Shown here piece after piece: positions 16,277 to 23,507 of a DNA stretch of 23,507 bases. A program made the position numbers and the translations under genes. The stretch is from positions 1 through 23,507 of the forward strand of contig CAZQHK010000055.1 of the NCBI GenBank assembly GCA_964593455.1, read 5' to 3'. The notes beneath the pieces were generated by a model. The model did no database searches. It saw only the letters and a list, made by a program, of their open reading frames with translations, and had not been told where the DNA came from. Position 1 is the stretch's first letter. Every line of letters starts with the position of its first letter. The DNA is from CAZQHK01 sp964593455 (GTDB taxonomy: Bacteria; Muiribacteriota; CAYSPT01).

Positions 16277-18484
16277 TTACCGATAAGGCTTCAAGGCCTC
16301 AATCAGGGCTGGCTGGATCGGGGTTCCCAGTTCTATGGCCCGGTCACAGTGCTCGATTGCCCGCTCGAAGTTTTTTTCATTGAAATGGGCGATGGCTAGA
16401 TTCTTATGGGCAGAGGCGTGACCGGGCGCGATCTCGAGCGCCTTTTCGTACAGGGCAATGGCCTCCGGCATGTTTCCAAGCTTGAAATAAGCGTTACCGC
16501 AGTTGTAGTAGGTGTCGATAAATCCGGGATCGAGCCCGATCGACTGGCGATAGGACTCGATTGCCTGCTCCATCTTTTCCTCGTCGCTGTAGATGTTGCC
16601 CAGGTTATAATACGCCCTGGGGTTACCGGGATCCACTTCCAGTGCCTTGTTGAGCCAGGAGATGGCCTCCACATTGTTCCCGAGGGATGAGTAAGCGCTT
16701 CCCAGGTTGATCAGGAGCCCGGCCTTTCCTGGCTGTGTTTCCAGTCCTTTACGATAGGCTTCCAGAGCACTGCTCTTCTCGCCGGCAGCCATGTAGGCCG
16801 CGCCCAGGTTGTTGAACGCGTCCGGGTAGCCAGGGTCGATCCTGATCGTCTCGAGGAGAGCTGCTATTTCATCTCCTGTGTTTCCCCGTTCACGATGGGA
16901 AAGACTCATGTTGTAATAGGCCTGGGCGTGGTCCGGCTTGTACCGGACCGCATGATGGTAAGAGTTGATTGCCTCTTCAAGCCTTCCCAGGGCCGCCAGC
17001 GCGATGCCCATGTTGTTGTAGGCCTGGGCATATTCTGGTTTGAGCTTCAGCGCTTTTTTATACCAGCGCAGTGCTTCTTCGTAGTTACCTTGGTTCAGGT
17101 AAACCTGCCCGATATTGTAGTGCCCCCGGGCATTGAGCGGGCTTTTTTGCACCACATCGGTCCACAGGGTCAGGGTGTCTTTATAGGTTTCGTTCCTGAT
17201 ATAGGTGGTCGTCGACAGGGCAGTGACGGTAAGGAATAGCAGTATAACCGGGAGTTTCCTTGTCTGTCCCGGGAGGTATCTGAAAAACAGGTATGGCAGC
17301 AGTAACGCGAATCCGAACATGGGCAGGTAGAGTCGGTGCTCGAACATGGCGTCCCTGATGGGAATAAAGCTCGATTCAACCGACAGGGTGATGAAGAACC
17401 AGAAAACGCCGGCGGTGATCACGGGATTTTTCCGGAAGTGTACTGCCCCCCAGGCGGCCAGCTCGGCCAGGAGCAGGAAGTAAACCGGAGTGGCTCCATC
17501 CCAAAACCCTTTCTTGAAATCAATATGATGGTCGATGTTTTGCCCTGCCGGGAACAGGAGCAGCCGGATGTATTTGACGATTACAGTGAACTGGGTGCAG
17601 AGATATTCCCACCGGCTGATGACTTTCGTTTCCTGCGTTAGCGATGAGAAGTCTTCTAGCAGGGTACCCGGTTCGGTGCCGCTGTCAAAGACTCCGCAAA
17701 TCAGCAGTATAAAGAGAAACCAGAGGACGAAAGGCCCGGCCAGCCAGGGAAGTTTCTTTTTCCAGGCTCGCCACGACCGCTCGAAGCAAAGCCATTCAAC
17801 CAGCACGATGACGCCCGGCAGGCTGGCGGCGTTTTCTTTGCTCATCACGGCCAGGGCTCCGGAAATGATTGCCAGGATATAGTAAAAGACGGTGCAGGTG
17901 CCTGGCTTTCCCACCTGCGAAATTCTTGCTTTCACATAAAACAAAACAGAGGCCAGGTAAAATAAAGCGGCCATGGAAGCATACCGCTGGACGATGTAGG
18001 TAACAGCCTGCGTCTGGATCGGATGCGTTACGAACAGAAGCGCCGTGAAGAGGGCGAGTATGGGACCCACGTCATTCTCCACCTTTTTATCTCGGTGCTT
18101 CTTTTTCCAGAAGGTTGGTAACGGTTTGCCCATCAGTACCAGCGCCTGGTACAAGGAGATGGTGAGGAAATACACGATTACACCGCTGAGCAGATGGATG
18201 GCGATATTGAACAGATGGTAGCCGAAAACATTGGTCCCACCAAACCTGTTATTGATGGCAAAAGTAAGATTCACCAGTGCCCGCCGTTTCAACAACTGTT
18301 CAAAAGAGAGATAGTTACCCAGGTTGCGGATGGACTCGTTGTCTTCGATCATGCGCATGTCATCCAGGACGAACGGTCCACGCATGGTGTGGCTGTAAAT
18401 GAGAAATACAGCCAAAGTGAGTACCGCCAGAGCTATCCGGCGTCTGGATAACTGAAATACAATTTTGGATACATTAAGCATCAT
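16277..18484 (-). CDS. Gene H: first TMTC-like paralogue of the array, 8 TPRs
   Basis: The protein has 735 aa. Two consecutive ATGs (18484 and 18481) could start it. TM1 is followed by D41-D42 in GPFVLDDMRMI. Motifs are LTFAINNRFGG, GYHLFNIAIH, HPIQTQAVTYIVQR, SKENAASLPGV and FEHRLYLPMFGF. The usual QNLDY..F segment reads QNIDHHIDFKKGFWDG. The TM2-TM3 loop has a basic WKKKHRDKK patch and shares VYFL..SLYQ with gene D. Eight TPRs run from about 451 to 722. The second to fifth depart from the YxNLGxAYY core, and the last two match the common cap. The tail is LIEALKPYR. As the promoter-proximal gene it is probably expressed first. The divergent gene starts about 170 bases away. Confidence 0.87.
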   Translation of the reverse strand: MMLNVSKIVFQLSRRRIALAVLTLAVFLIYSHTMRGPFVLDDMRMIEDNESIRNLGNYLSFEQLLKRRALVNLTFAINNRFGGTNVFGYHLFNIAIHLLSGVIVYFLTISLYQALVLMGKPLPTFWKKKHRDKKVENDVGPILALFTALLFVTHPIQTQAVTYIVQRYASMAALFYLASVLFYVKARISQVGKPGTCTVFYYILAIISGALAVMSKENAASLPGVIVLVEWLCFERSWRAWKKKLPWLAGPFVLWFLFILLICGVFDSGTEPGTLLEDFSSLTQETKVISRWEYLCTQFTVIVKYIRLLLFPAGQNIDHHIDFKKGFWDGATPVYFLLLAELAAWGAVHFRKNPVITAGVFWFFITLSVESSFIPIRDAMFEHRLYLPMFGFALLLPYLFFRYLPGQTRKLPVILLFLTVTALSTTTYIRNETYKDTLTLWTDVVQKSPLNARGHYNIGQVYLNQGNYEEALRWYKKALKLKPEYAQAYNNMGIALAALGRLEEAINSYHHAVRYKPDHAQAYYNMSLSHRERGNTGDEIAALLETIRIDPGYPDAFNNLGAAYMAAGEKSSALEAYRKGLETQPGKAGLLINLGSAYSSLGNNVEAISWLNKALEVDPGNPRAYYNLGNIYSDEEKMEQAIESYRQSIGLDPGFIDTYYNCGNAYFKLGNMPEAIALYEKALEIAPGHASAHKNLAIAHFNEKNFERAIEHCDRAIELGTPIQPALIEALKPYR

Positions 18485-18528
18485 TGTAAGTATATCTCAC
18501 AGCTAGCTTGCCTTTCCATACCGGGTGG

Positions 18529-18555
18529 GATATAAATATCTTGCATCTATTTCAA
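18529..18555 (-). promoter_or_regulatory. Weak candidate promoter for the eight-gene array
   Basis: On the minus strand TTGAAA (18555-18550) and TATATC (18534-18529) are 15 nt apart, about 45 nt upstream of the gene H start. The spacer is short and the -10 is only partly canonical. It lies in the 167-base divergent gap between gene H and the flippase remnant, where I see no other clear promoter. Confidence 0.3.
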
Positions 18556-18651
18556 CATCATGGATTGTCCTCCGAGCATGGTCACGTGGCCTTCAATGGC
18601 CAGACCAGGCTGTTCAGGCCTTGAGGAGTTGCCTGACCGGGAGCGGTTACT

Positions 18652-19161
18652 GTGACCTACACGAAACGAGCGGCGCGGGGAATCGGATTCATCTTTGGGA
18701 TGAACGTGCTGGCCAATGCGGCCAGTTATTTCACGCGCCTGGTGCTGGCCCGCACACTGGAACCGGCGGAATACGGACTGCTCTATGCCGTGTTCTCTTT
18801 TATCGTATTCCTGTCGTTTTTCAGAGGCATCGGCCTGGGGCAAGCGCTGGTAAAGTTTATCGCCGGGGACCGGGTCAAGAATGACAACGAGGCCATAAAG
18901 ACCTCGATTACAGCCGTCATGGTGGTGCAATTTCTCAGCAGCCTGGTGCTCGCGGCCGGGGTCTTTTGGCTCTCGCCCTGGTTGGCCCGGACCTATTTCA
19001 AGACCCCGGCTGCCGCGAACGTTTTGCGGGTGCTTTCACTCTACCTGTTGCTGGTGGGATTCTACACGGTGTTTCAGAACGTGTTGACAGGTTTTCAGCG
19101 GTTTAGCGTCATTGCCTGGATCGAATTCTCCAGAAACAGAGCTGCTGCGGAAGAACTATGA
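18652..19161 (+). pseudogene. Truncated Wzx/MVF-type oligosaccharide flippase (first third only)
   Basis: The frame opens at GTG 18652 with GGGAG 8 nt upstream. It encodes the N-terminus of a polysaccharide flippase of the MOP superfamily. Residues about 1-160 give a first helix with NVLANAASYFTRLVLARTLEPAEYGLLYA, then three more TM segments (about 44-62, 84-107, 124-146) and GFQRFSVIAWIEFSRN. Flippases of this family normally have 12-14 TM helices and about 400-500 residues, so at 169 residues this one cannot be a complete transporter. Similarity stops near 19138, where a galE sequence takes over in another frame. The final residues RAAAEEL are translated from galE DNA. A deletion joining two once-separate genes, or an assembly junction, explains this best. 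Confidence 0.75.
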
Positions 19162-20080
19162 TGTCATTGTCTATGACGATTTAAGTGAAGGGCACCGGGA
19201 ATTCGTTCCCGATGACGCGGTGTTTATCCAGGGAAACACGAGGGATGCAGCGCAGCTTGAGCGGGTATTCAATCGATACCCTGTCGACACGGTAATTCAT
19301 TTTGCCGGTTTTATCTCCATGGGTGAGTCCATGAGGAATCCTGCCAGGTACTTTCACAACAATGTGGGGGGCACACTAGTGCTCCTGGAGAACATGGTCC
19401 GGCACGGTGTTTTGAAAATCGTGTTTTCATCTAGCGCGGGAGTTTATGGGAATCCCGAGCGCATTCCTATCGAAGAAGGAGATAGGACCGTTCCCACGAA
19501 TCCCTATGGGGAATCAAAATTGATGATCGAGAATTGTCTGAAATGGTACGACATCTGCCATGGGATGAAATCCATTTCAATACGCTATTTCAACGCCGCC
19601 GGAGCCGTGCCGGAGGCCGGGCTGGGAGAAGCTCACCGTGATGAGAGCCATATCATCCCCCTGGCCATACTGACCGCGTTGGGCCGGCGGAAGGTGTTTA
19701 CATTGTTCGGGACGGATTATGATACCCATGACGGGACCTGTGTGCGGGACTACATTCACGTCCTCGATCTGGCTAAAGCTCATGTTAGGGCCATCGAGGA
19801 GTTGCAGAACTCCGGGATCGGCGGTGCATTCAACGCCGGTACCGGTCACGGGTACTCCAACCGGGAAATTATAGACATGGTCAAGAACGTTACCGGAATT
19901 GACTTTCCCGTGGAGACCGTGCTCCGGCGGCCTGGTGATACCGACATCATGGTGGCTTCATCGCAGAAAATTATGGATATCTTCGGTTGGCAACCCGGGT
20001 ACAGTTCTCTGGAAAACATGGTGTGGACTGCGTATGACTGGCACAAAAGCGAGCTCTACGGAAGATTGACGGATTGCTGA
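19112..20080 (+). pseudogene. galE: UDP-glucose 4-epimerase missing its NAD-binding N-terminus
   Basis: The frame is open to TGA at 20078-20080. GalE similarity starts at about 19136 with ELLRKNYDVIVYDDLSEGH and continues to the normal C-terminus. Present are the SSSAGVYG segment, the YGESK catalytic Tyr-Lys pair (Y132, K136), RYFNAAGA, and the late motifs GTCVRDYIHVLDLAKAH and FNAGTGHGYSNREI. The first 20-25 residues, which carry the TGGAGYIGSH dinucleotide-binding loop, are absent. The upstream part of the frame is flippase DNA read out of phase, starting at a TTG at 19112 without a good ribosome binding site. The protein should not bind NAD normally and is probably inactive. An intact copy may exist elsewhere. 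Confidence 0.8.
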
Positions 20081-20123
20081 GCAGACTACCTTTATACCCA
20101 GCGCAATTCTTTTGAATCCCGCT

Positions 20124-20151
20124 TTGAATCATCTCCATTCCATGGTATCAT
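20124..20151 (+). promoter_or_regulatory. Candidate sigma70-type promoter for the carbamoyltransferase operon
   Basis: TTGAAT (20124-20129) and TATCAT (20146-20151) are separated by 16 nt, about 100 nt before the ATG at 20255. The 174-base gap after galE holds nothing else I recognise. Confidence 0.4.
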
Positions 20152-20254
20152 GCTGGGCATTCAGCCATGTACGAGGCAGGCAATGTGAGTCCGGCGCACA
20201 CAATAAAACCGGACCGGCCTGATGTTCGTTCTGATTGAAAGAGGAAAACCGTCA

Positions 20255-22189
20255 ATGAACATTCTGGGAATCTCGGCTTATTACCACGACAGCGCGGCCT
20301 GTCTGGTGAAGGACGGCAAGGTTGTTTGCGCCGCCCAGGAAGAGCGGTTTACCCGCAAAAAACACGATCCCGGGTTTCCCTCCAACGCCATCCGGTACTG
20401 CCTGGATGAGTACGGTTTGGAAGCCAACGACCTCGATTATGTCGCTTTCTACGAGAAGCCGATGCTGAAGCTGGAACGGTTGCTGGAGACGTATTTCCGC
20501 TACGCGCCGCGGGGGCTCAAGTCCTTCGTGCTGGCGCTCCCCGAGTGGGCGAAACGGAAGCTCTGGATCGGTGATCTGATCCAGAAGGATCTCGGTTACG
20601 ACGGTGAGATCCTTTATCCGGAGCACCACATGTCCCACGCCGCCAGCGCCTTTTACCCGTCGCCGTTCAAAAAGGCAGCCATTTTGACCGTAGACGGGGT
20701 AGGGGAGTGGACCACCACCAGCTGGGGGATCGGAAACGGAAGCGATATTGATCTGAGGGCGGAGATCAAGTTCCCTCATTCCCTGGGAATGCTTTACGCT
20801 GCTTTCACCTATTACACCGGGTTCAAAGTGAACTCCGGGGAGTACAAGGTAATGGGTTTGGCGCCCTACGGTGAGCCAAAATACGTGGACCTGATCTACG
20901 AGCACCTGATCGACGTCAAGGAAAACGGTTCCTTCCGGCTGAACATGGATTATTTCAACTACTGCTCCGGCCTGACCATGACCGGTGAAAAATTCCACGA
21001 GCTTTTCGGGGGACCGCCGCGCCGTCCCGAGTCGGTGCTGACCCAGAAGCAGATGGACCTGGCCCGCTCTGTGCAGGTGGTAACCGAAGAAACCATCATG
21101 AAGATCGCCCTGCACATCCATAAGGAGACCGGCGAGAAGTACCTGTGTCTGGCCGGGGGTGTGGCGCTTAACTGCGTAGCCAACGGATTGCTGCTTAAAG
21201 ACGGGCCCTTCGAGAATATCTGGATCCAGCCCGCGGCCGGTGATGCCGGGGGAGCCATGGGTGCGGCTTTGGCGGTCTGGTACCAGTACCTGGAGAATAA
21301 ACGGCAGGCCGACAATACAAACGATTTTCAGAAAGGCAGCTACCTGGGGCCGTCTTTCTCCAACCGGGAGATCGAGCGGTTCCTGCAGAAAAACGACGTG
21401 AAGTACCGGCTTGTGACGGATGAGGATATCCCCGGCGAGGTCGCCGGCCTGGTCGTTAGCGACAATGTGGTGGGGTGGTTCCAGGGGCGGATGGAGTTCG
21501 GACCCCGGGCCCTGGGCGGCCGGAGCATCGTCGGCGATGCCCGTTCTCCCAAGATGCAGGAGATCATGAACCTGAAGATCAAGTTCCGGGAATCGTTCCG
21601 GCCTTTCGCTCCCAGCGTCATGGAGGACAGGGTCGGGGAGATCTTTGACACCGGGGGGGCCAGCCCCTACATGCTGTTGGTGGCCAATGTTCGGGAAGAC
21701 AAGCTCACGCCCATGGACGACGTCAAGATCGCCGCCGATCTCGATACCATCAAGGAGAAGCTGAAGAAGGAGATCGCGGAACTCAAAGCGCAGGGGCGGG
21801 ACCCGGAGGCGAAGAAGATCGAGTCGCTGATCGACAACCGTGATTATCTCCGCTTCCGGGCCATCATCAACCAAAGCCGCTCGGTGGTACCGGCCATTAC
21901 CCATGTTAATTACTCGGCCCGTCTGCAGACGGTGAACGAAAAGGACAACGCGCTCTACTACCGTATGATCAAGAGCGTGTACGAGAAGACCGGAGTTCCG
22001 GTCATCATCAACACTTCGTTCAATATCAGGGGAGAACCCATTGTGTGCAGCCCGAAAGACGCCTTCATGACCTTCCTGCACACGGATATGGACTACCTGA
22101 TCATGGGCAACTACCTGGTGGCCAAGAGCGATTTTGACGTCAATATCGAGGAGCGCCGCCGCTACTTGAACAAGTACGAACTGGACTGA
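20255..22189 (+). CDS. NodU/CmcH/SxtI-family carbamoyltransferase
   Basis: The protein has 644 aa from the ATG at 20255, with a GAGG 10 nt upstream. An in-frame ATG at 20222 adds 11 residues outside the family pattern. The N-terminal Kae1-like domain begins MNILGISAYYHDSAACL and contains EHHMSHAASAF (123-133), a metal and nucleotide site in this family. It continues with TVDGVGEW (145-152), LAGGVALNCVANG (about 299-311) and GDAGGAMGAA. The C-terminal domain has FGPRALGGRS (about 415-424) and KFRESFRPFAPSV. The enzyme type transfers a carbamoyl group from carbamoyl phosphate, via carbamoyl-AMP, to a hydroxyl of a sugar or natural product; the acceptor here is unknown. It is followed by SxtJ- and DUF5989-type genes, a recurrent trio that also resembles sxtI-sxtJ-sxtK of saxitoxin clusters. 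In this glycan setting a sugar acceptor is more likely (inference). Confidence 0.92.
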   Translation: MNILGISAYYHDSAACLVKDGKVVCAAQEERFTRKKHDPGFPSNAIRYCLDEYGLEANDLDYVAFYEKPMLKLERLLETYFRYAPRGLKSFVLALPEWAKRKLWIGDLIQKDLGYDGEILYPEHHMSHAASAFYPSPFKKAAILTVDGVGEWTTTSWGIGNGSDIDLRAEIKFPHSLGMLYAAFTYYTGFKVNSGEYKVMGLAPYGEPKYVDLIYEHLIDVKENGSFRLNMDYFNYCSGLTMTGEKFHELFGGPPRRPESVLTQKQMDLARSVQVVTEETIMKIALHIHKETGEKYLCLAGGVALNCVANGLLLKDGPFENIWIQPAAGDAGGAMGAALAVWYQYLENKRQADNTNDFQKGSYLGPSFSNREIERFLQKNDVKYRLVTDEDIPGEVAGLVVSDNVVGWFQGRMEFGPRALGGRSIVGDARSPKMQEIMNLKIKFRESFRPFAPSVMEDRVGEIFDTGGASPYMLLVANVREDKLTPMDDVKIAADLDTIKEKLKKEIAELKAQGRDPEAKKIESLIDNRDYLRFRAIINQSRSVVPAITHVNYSARLQTVNEKDNALYYRMIKSVYEKTGVPVIINTSFNIRGEPIVCSPKDAFMTFLHTDMDYLIMGNYLVAKSDFDVNIEERRRYLNKYELD

Positions 22190-22242
22190 TTAAGAAGGAT
22201 TTTTCATAATGACGCCGGACAATGACATGAAAGACGAGAGTA

Positions 22243-22647
22243 ATGAGTAAGATAAAAACGGACAAAGCGACGCTGAGAAGTTTCGGGATCACGTTCTTCG
22301 TGGTCCTGATGCACATCAGCCTGATTCCGCTCTACAAGGGGAACATGAGCGCTTTCTGGAAAGTGTTTTGGGTGGCTGACGCTTTCTTGTTGGCGGGACT
22401 GATCGTGCCCGGCGTTCTGAAGTATATCTACCTTCCCTGGATGAAGTTCGGCGAAATCATGAACTACATCGTCACCCGGATCATCTTCGGTATTATGTAT
22501 TTCCTGATCTTTACGCCGGTCTCGCTGTTCTTCAAACTCACCGGCCGCGACGAGCTTAATGAGTCATTGGACGAAGACGCTGAATCGTACTGGGTTGAAA
22601 AACGTGTCATTGACAAAGTAAAAGATTATTTCGAACATCAGTATTAA
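22243..22647 (+). CDS. SxtJ-family small membrane protein
   Basis: The protein has 134 aa with about three TM segments (about 15-34, 41-60, 77-100), then FTPVSLFFKLTGRDELN and an acidic C-terminus SYWVEKRVIDKVKDYFEHQY. Length, LRSFGITFF start and the FKLTGRD segment fit the SxtJ family, proteins of unknown function encoded next to NodU/SxtI-type carbamoyltransferases. It starts 53 nt after the carbamoyltransferase. A 13-codon frame beginning at 22209, with a better ribosome binding site, overlaps its start. It probably works with the carbamoyltransferase at the membrane (inference from co-occurrence). Confidence 0.8.
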   Translation: MSKIKTDKATLRSFGITFFVVLMHISLIPLYKGNMSAFWKVFWVADAFLLAGLIVPGVLKYIYLPWMKFGEIMNYIVTRIIFGIMYFLIFTPVSLFFKLTGRDELNESLDEDAESYWVEKRVIDKVKDYFEHQY

Positions 22648-22662
22648 GAAAGTGTGGAAAGT

Positions 22663-22821
22663 ATGAGCAAGCTTGGTATTATCAAGGAGCTGTGGGGATT
22701 CCTGAAGGTCAGGAAAAAGTTCTGGCTTCTGCCGATTATCCTGGTGATGGTTATCCTGGGACTCCTGGTCCTCCTCTCCGAGGGCTCCGCCGTAACACCG
22801 TTTATCTACACGCTGTTCTGA
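22663..22821 (+). CDS. DUF5989-family single-pass membrane protein
   Basis: This is a 52-residue protein. An amphipathic start SKLGIIKELWGFLKVRKKFW leads into one TM helix (about 22-39) and ends GSAVTPFIYTLF. The KKFWLLPI entry and the SAVTPFIYTLF end are typical of DUF5989, small proteins that regularly follow carbamoyltransferase and SxtJ genes. It lies 15 nt after the SxtJ stop with GGAAAG just upstream, so it is the third gene of the operon. Its molecular role is unknown. Confidence 0.8.
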   Translation: MSKLGIIKELWGFLKVRKKFWLLPIILVMVILGLLVLLSEGSAVTPFIYTLF

Positions 22822-22895
22822 GTTTATCAATCATTGTACGGCTTGTCAGGTTTTCTACGCTGATAGTCCGGATACGCCAGGAGCAGGAAAAGTAT

Positions 22896-23507
22896 TCACT
22901 TGGACATCGTGCGTTCCACCAGGTCCGCACAGGAGGCTTTCCAGCAGGTGTCGTCACCTGATATCTGTTCGTACAGCCACCGGCAGTAGGCCCGTTCCCT
23001 GATGAACTCCGGGGCCAGGCTCCGCTGTTGAAGGTTGGCCACGATGACTTTCTTTTCCCGTTTAGCCCGTTCGATGAGTTTTTCCGTCCAGGCAATCGCT
23101 TCCTCCGGGGTGAAGTTCTTGAGGAATGGATCTACCAGGAGTGATCCCTTGATGTGATAGGGAATGATTACGATCTGGCCTTTTTTGTACGGCTGTTTGA
23201 GCGTCTCGTCGTATTCGCTGGAATCAAAGACGTATCCCGTCCGGGTCAGTAGTGTATGCGAAGGGGGCTCGGTTTTCAGCGAGTGCATCCTGATTCCCTG
23301 CGGCGGTTTCCCCAGTATCCTCTTCATCTCTGAAAACTCGTGTTTCATGGATAGGATGTCACTGGAGTTCTGGCCGTGAACGCCGATCGCGAATTTTCCA
23401 AGTTTCCCGGCGGCTGCCGAAACATCGTCGACAGTGTACTTCACGTTCCGGCCCGGTTGTGTGCAAAAGAAATAGGTGGCCGGTATCTCGTGAGTCGTTT
23501 CCAGGTC
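22896..23507 (-). CDS. Polysaccharide-deacetylase (NodB)-like protein, N-terminus outside window
   Basis: The frame is open from the right edge to TGA at 22896-22898, giving 203 residues. It opens with DLETTHEIPATYFFC, the strand that follows the first catalytic motif in NodB-fold enzymes. IGVHGQNSSD follows, in the position of the metal-histidine H-x3-S/T motif, then ILGKPPQGIRMHSLK and LLTRTGYVFDSS, which fit the R-containing strand and the FxYDSS segment of the family. The TFDDG-type motif would lie outside the window, so activity cannot be judged. An internal GTG at 23444 is unlikely to be the real start. The gene converges on the carbamoyltransferase operon, and the 74-base gap shows no clear terminator. 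The family removes acetyl groups from envelope polysaccharides. Confidence 0.7.
   Translation of the reverse strand, partial: DLETTHEIPATYFFCTQPGRNVKYTVDDVSAAAGKLGKFAIGVHGQNSSDILSMKHEFSEMKRILGKPPQGIRMHSLKTEPPSHTLLTRTGYVFDSSEYDETLKQPYKKGQIVIIPYHIKGSLLVDPFLKNFTPEEAIAWTEKLIERAKREKKVIVANLQQRSLAPEFIRERAYCRWLYEQISGDDTCWKASCADLVERTMSK

Larger units (their letters stand above)
321..18484 (-). other. Tandem array of eight TMTC-like membrane-TPR paralogues (genes H to A)
   Basis: Eight consecutive same-strand genes fill 18.2 kb with no unrelated gene between them. Spacers in transcription order are: H-G 81 nt, G-F 4-nt ATGA overlap, F-E 9 nt, E-D 6 nt, D-C 16 nt, C-B 33 nt and B-A 68 nt. All share the same membrane-domain motifs in the same order and a TPR run ending in a conserved last repeat and short tail. 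The membrane part is 430-484 residues in all, while the TPR part ranges from 136 to 442 residues. The close spacing suggests one operon, with possible promoters before H and before G. Confidence 0.85.

Noticed and set aside
321..18484. Regular spacing of about 102 bases that could suggest a CRISPR or satellite array
   Set aside because: The period is three times 34 codons and the units are degenerate at DNA level but conserved as TPR protein motifs, so it is coding repeat structure.
19123..19128. EcoRI site GAATTC near the flippase-galE junction as proof of a cloning artefact
   Set aside because: A six-base site occurs by chance every few kilobases, and the flippase-like residues IEFSR continue through it. 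It is worth noting but not evidence on its own.
20252..22081. A 609-codon open frame on the minus strand opposite the carbamoyltransferase
   Set aside because: It is the antisense of a clear family member. The translation is rich in D, G, V, R and H with no recognisable domain, as expected from GC-rich shadow frames.
22822..22895. Terminator between the DUF5989 gene and the deacetylase-like gene
   Set aside because: No stable GC-rich stem followed by a U-tract could be found by eye on either strand.

Overview
The window looks like an accessory cell-envelope / exopolysaccharide region of a Gram-negative-type bacterium of roughly balanced base composition. No rRNA, tRNA, CRISPR array, integrase or insertion sequence is visible. 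A CFI-box-type C-terminus at the left edge and a carbamoyltransferase-SxtJ-DUF5989 cassette at the right would fit Desulfobacterota, Nitrospirota or related lineages with large envelope-polysaccharide loci. The sequence alone does not fix the taxon.

Layout. 1-150 (+) is the 3' end of a CFI-box-CTERM-like gene, closed by a strong bidirectional terminator (169-200). From 18484 down to 321 on the minus strand lies one uninterrupted array of eight paralogous genes, here called H, G, F, E, D, C, B, A in transcription order. Each encodes a polytopic membrane protein of about 430-484 residues followed by a run of 34-residue TPRs and a short tail that usually ends in E/K-PYR. The membrane part carries the hallmarks of the TMTC / GT-C (CAZy GT105-like) protein O-mannosyltransferase group. 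These are an acidic FVFDD-type motif just after TM1, a GYHLVNV..H TM2, HPxQTQAVTY..QR, KENxxSLP, QNLDY..xFKxGFFDG and EHRLYLP. TPR counts, read by eye, are H 8, G 13, F 6, E 6, D 4, C 12, B 11 and A 6, or 66 in total. Gene spacing is -4 to 81 nt, so the array is probably one operon, with a possible internal promoter before G.

Divergent from the array (18652 onwards, +) are two broken genes joined head to tail: the first third of a Wzx/MVF-type flippase and a galE lacking its NAD-binding N-terminus. Then comes a probable promoter (20124-20151) and a carbamoyltransferase, SxtJ-like membrane protein and DUF5989 small membrane protein operon (20255-22821). A convergent, edge-truncated polysaccharide-deacetylase-like gene ends the window.

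Working model (inference): the eight TMTC-like proteins use polyprenyl-phosphate-linked sugars to modify exported proteins. Their periplasmic TPR arms of different lengths would be acceptor-binding modules diversified by duplication and recombination. The neighbouring flippase, epimerase, carbamoyltransferase and deacetylase genes are consistent with a glycan setting, but the function of the array is not shown by sequence.
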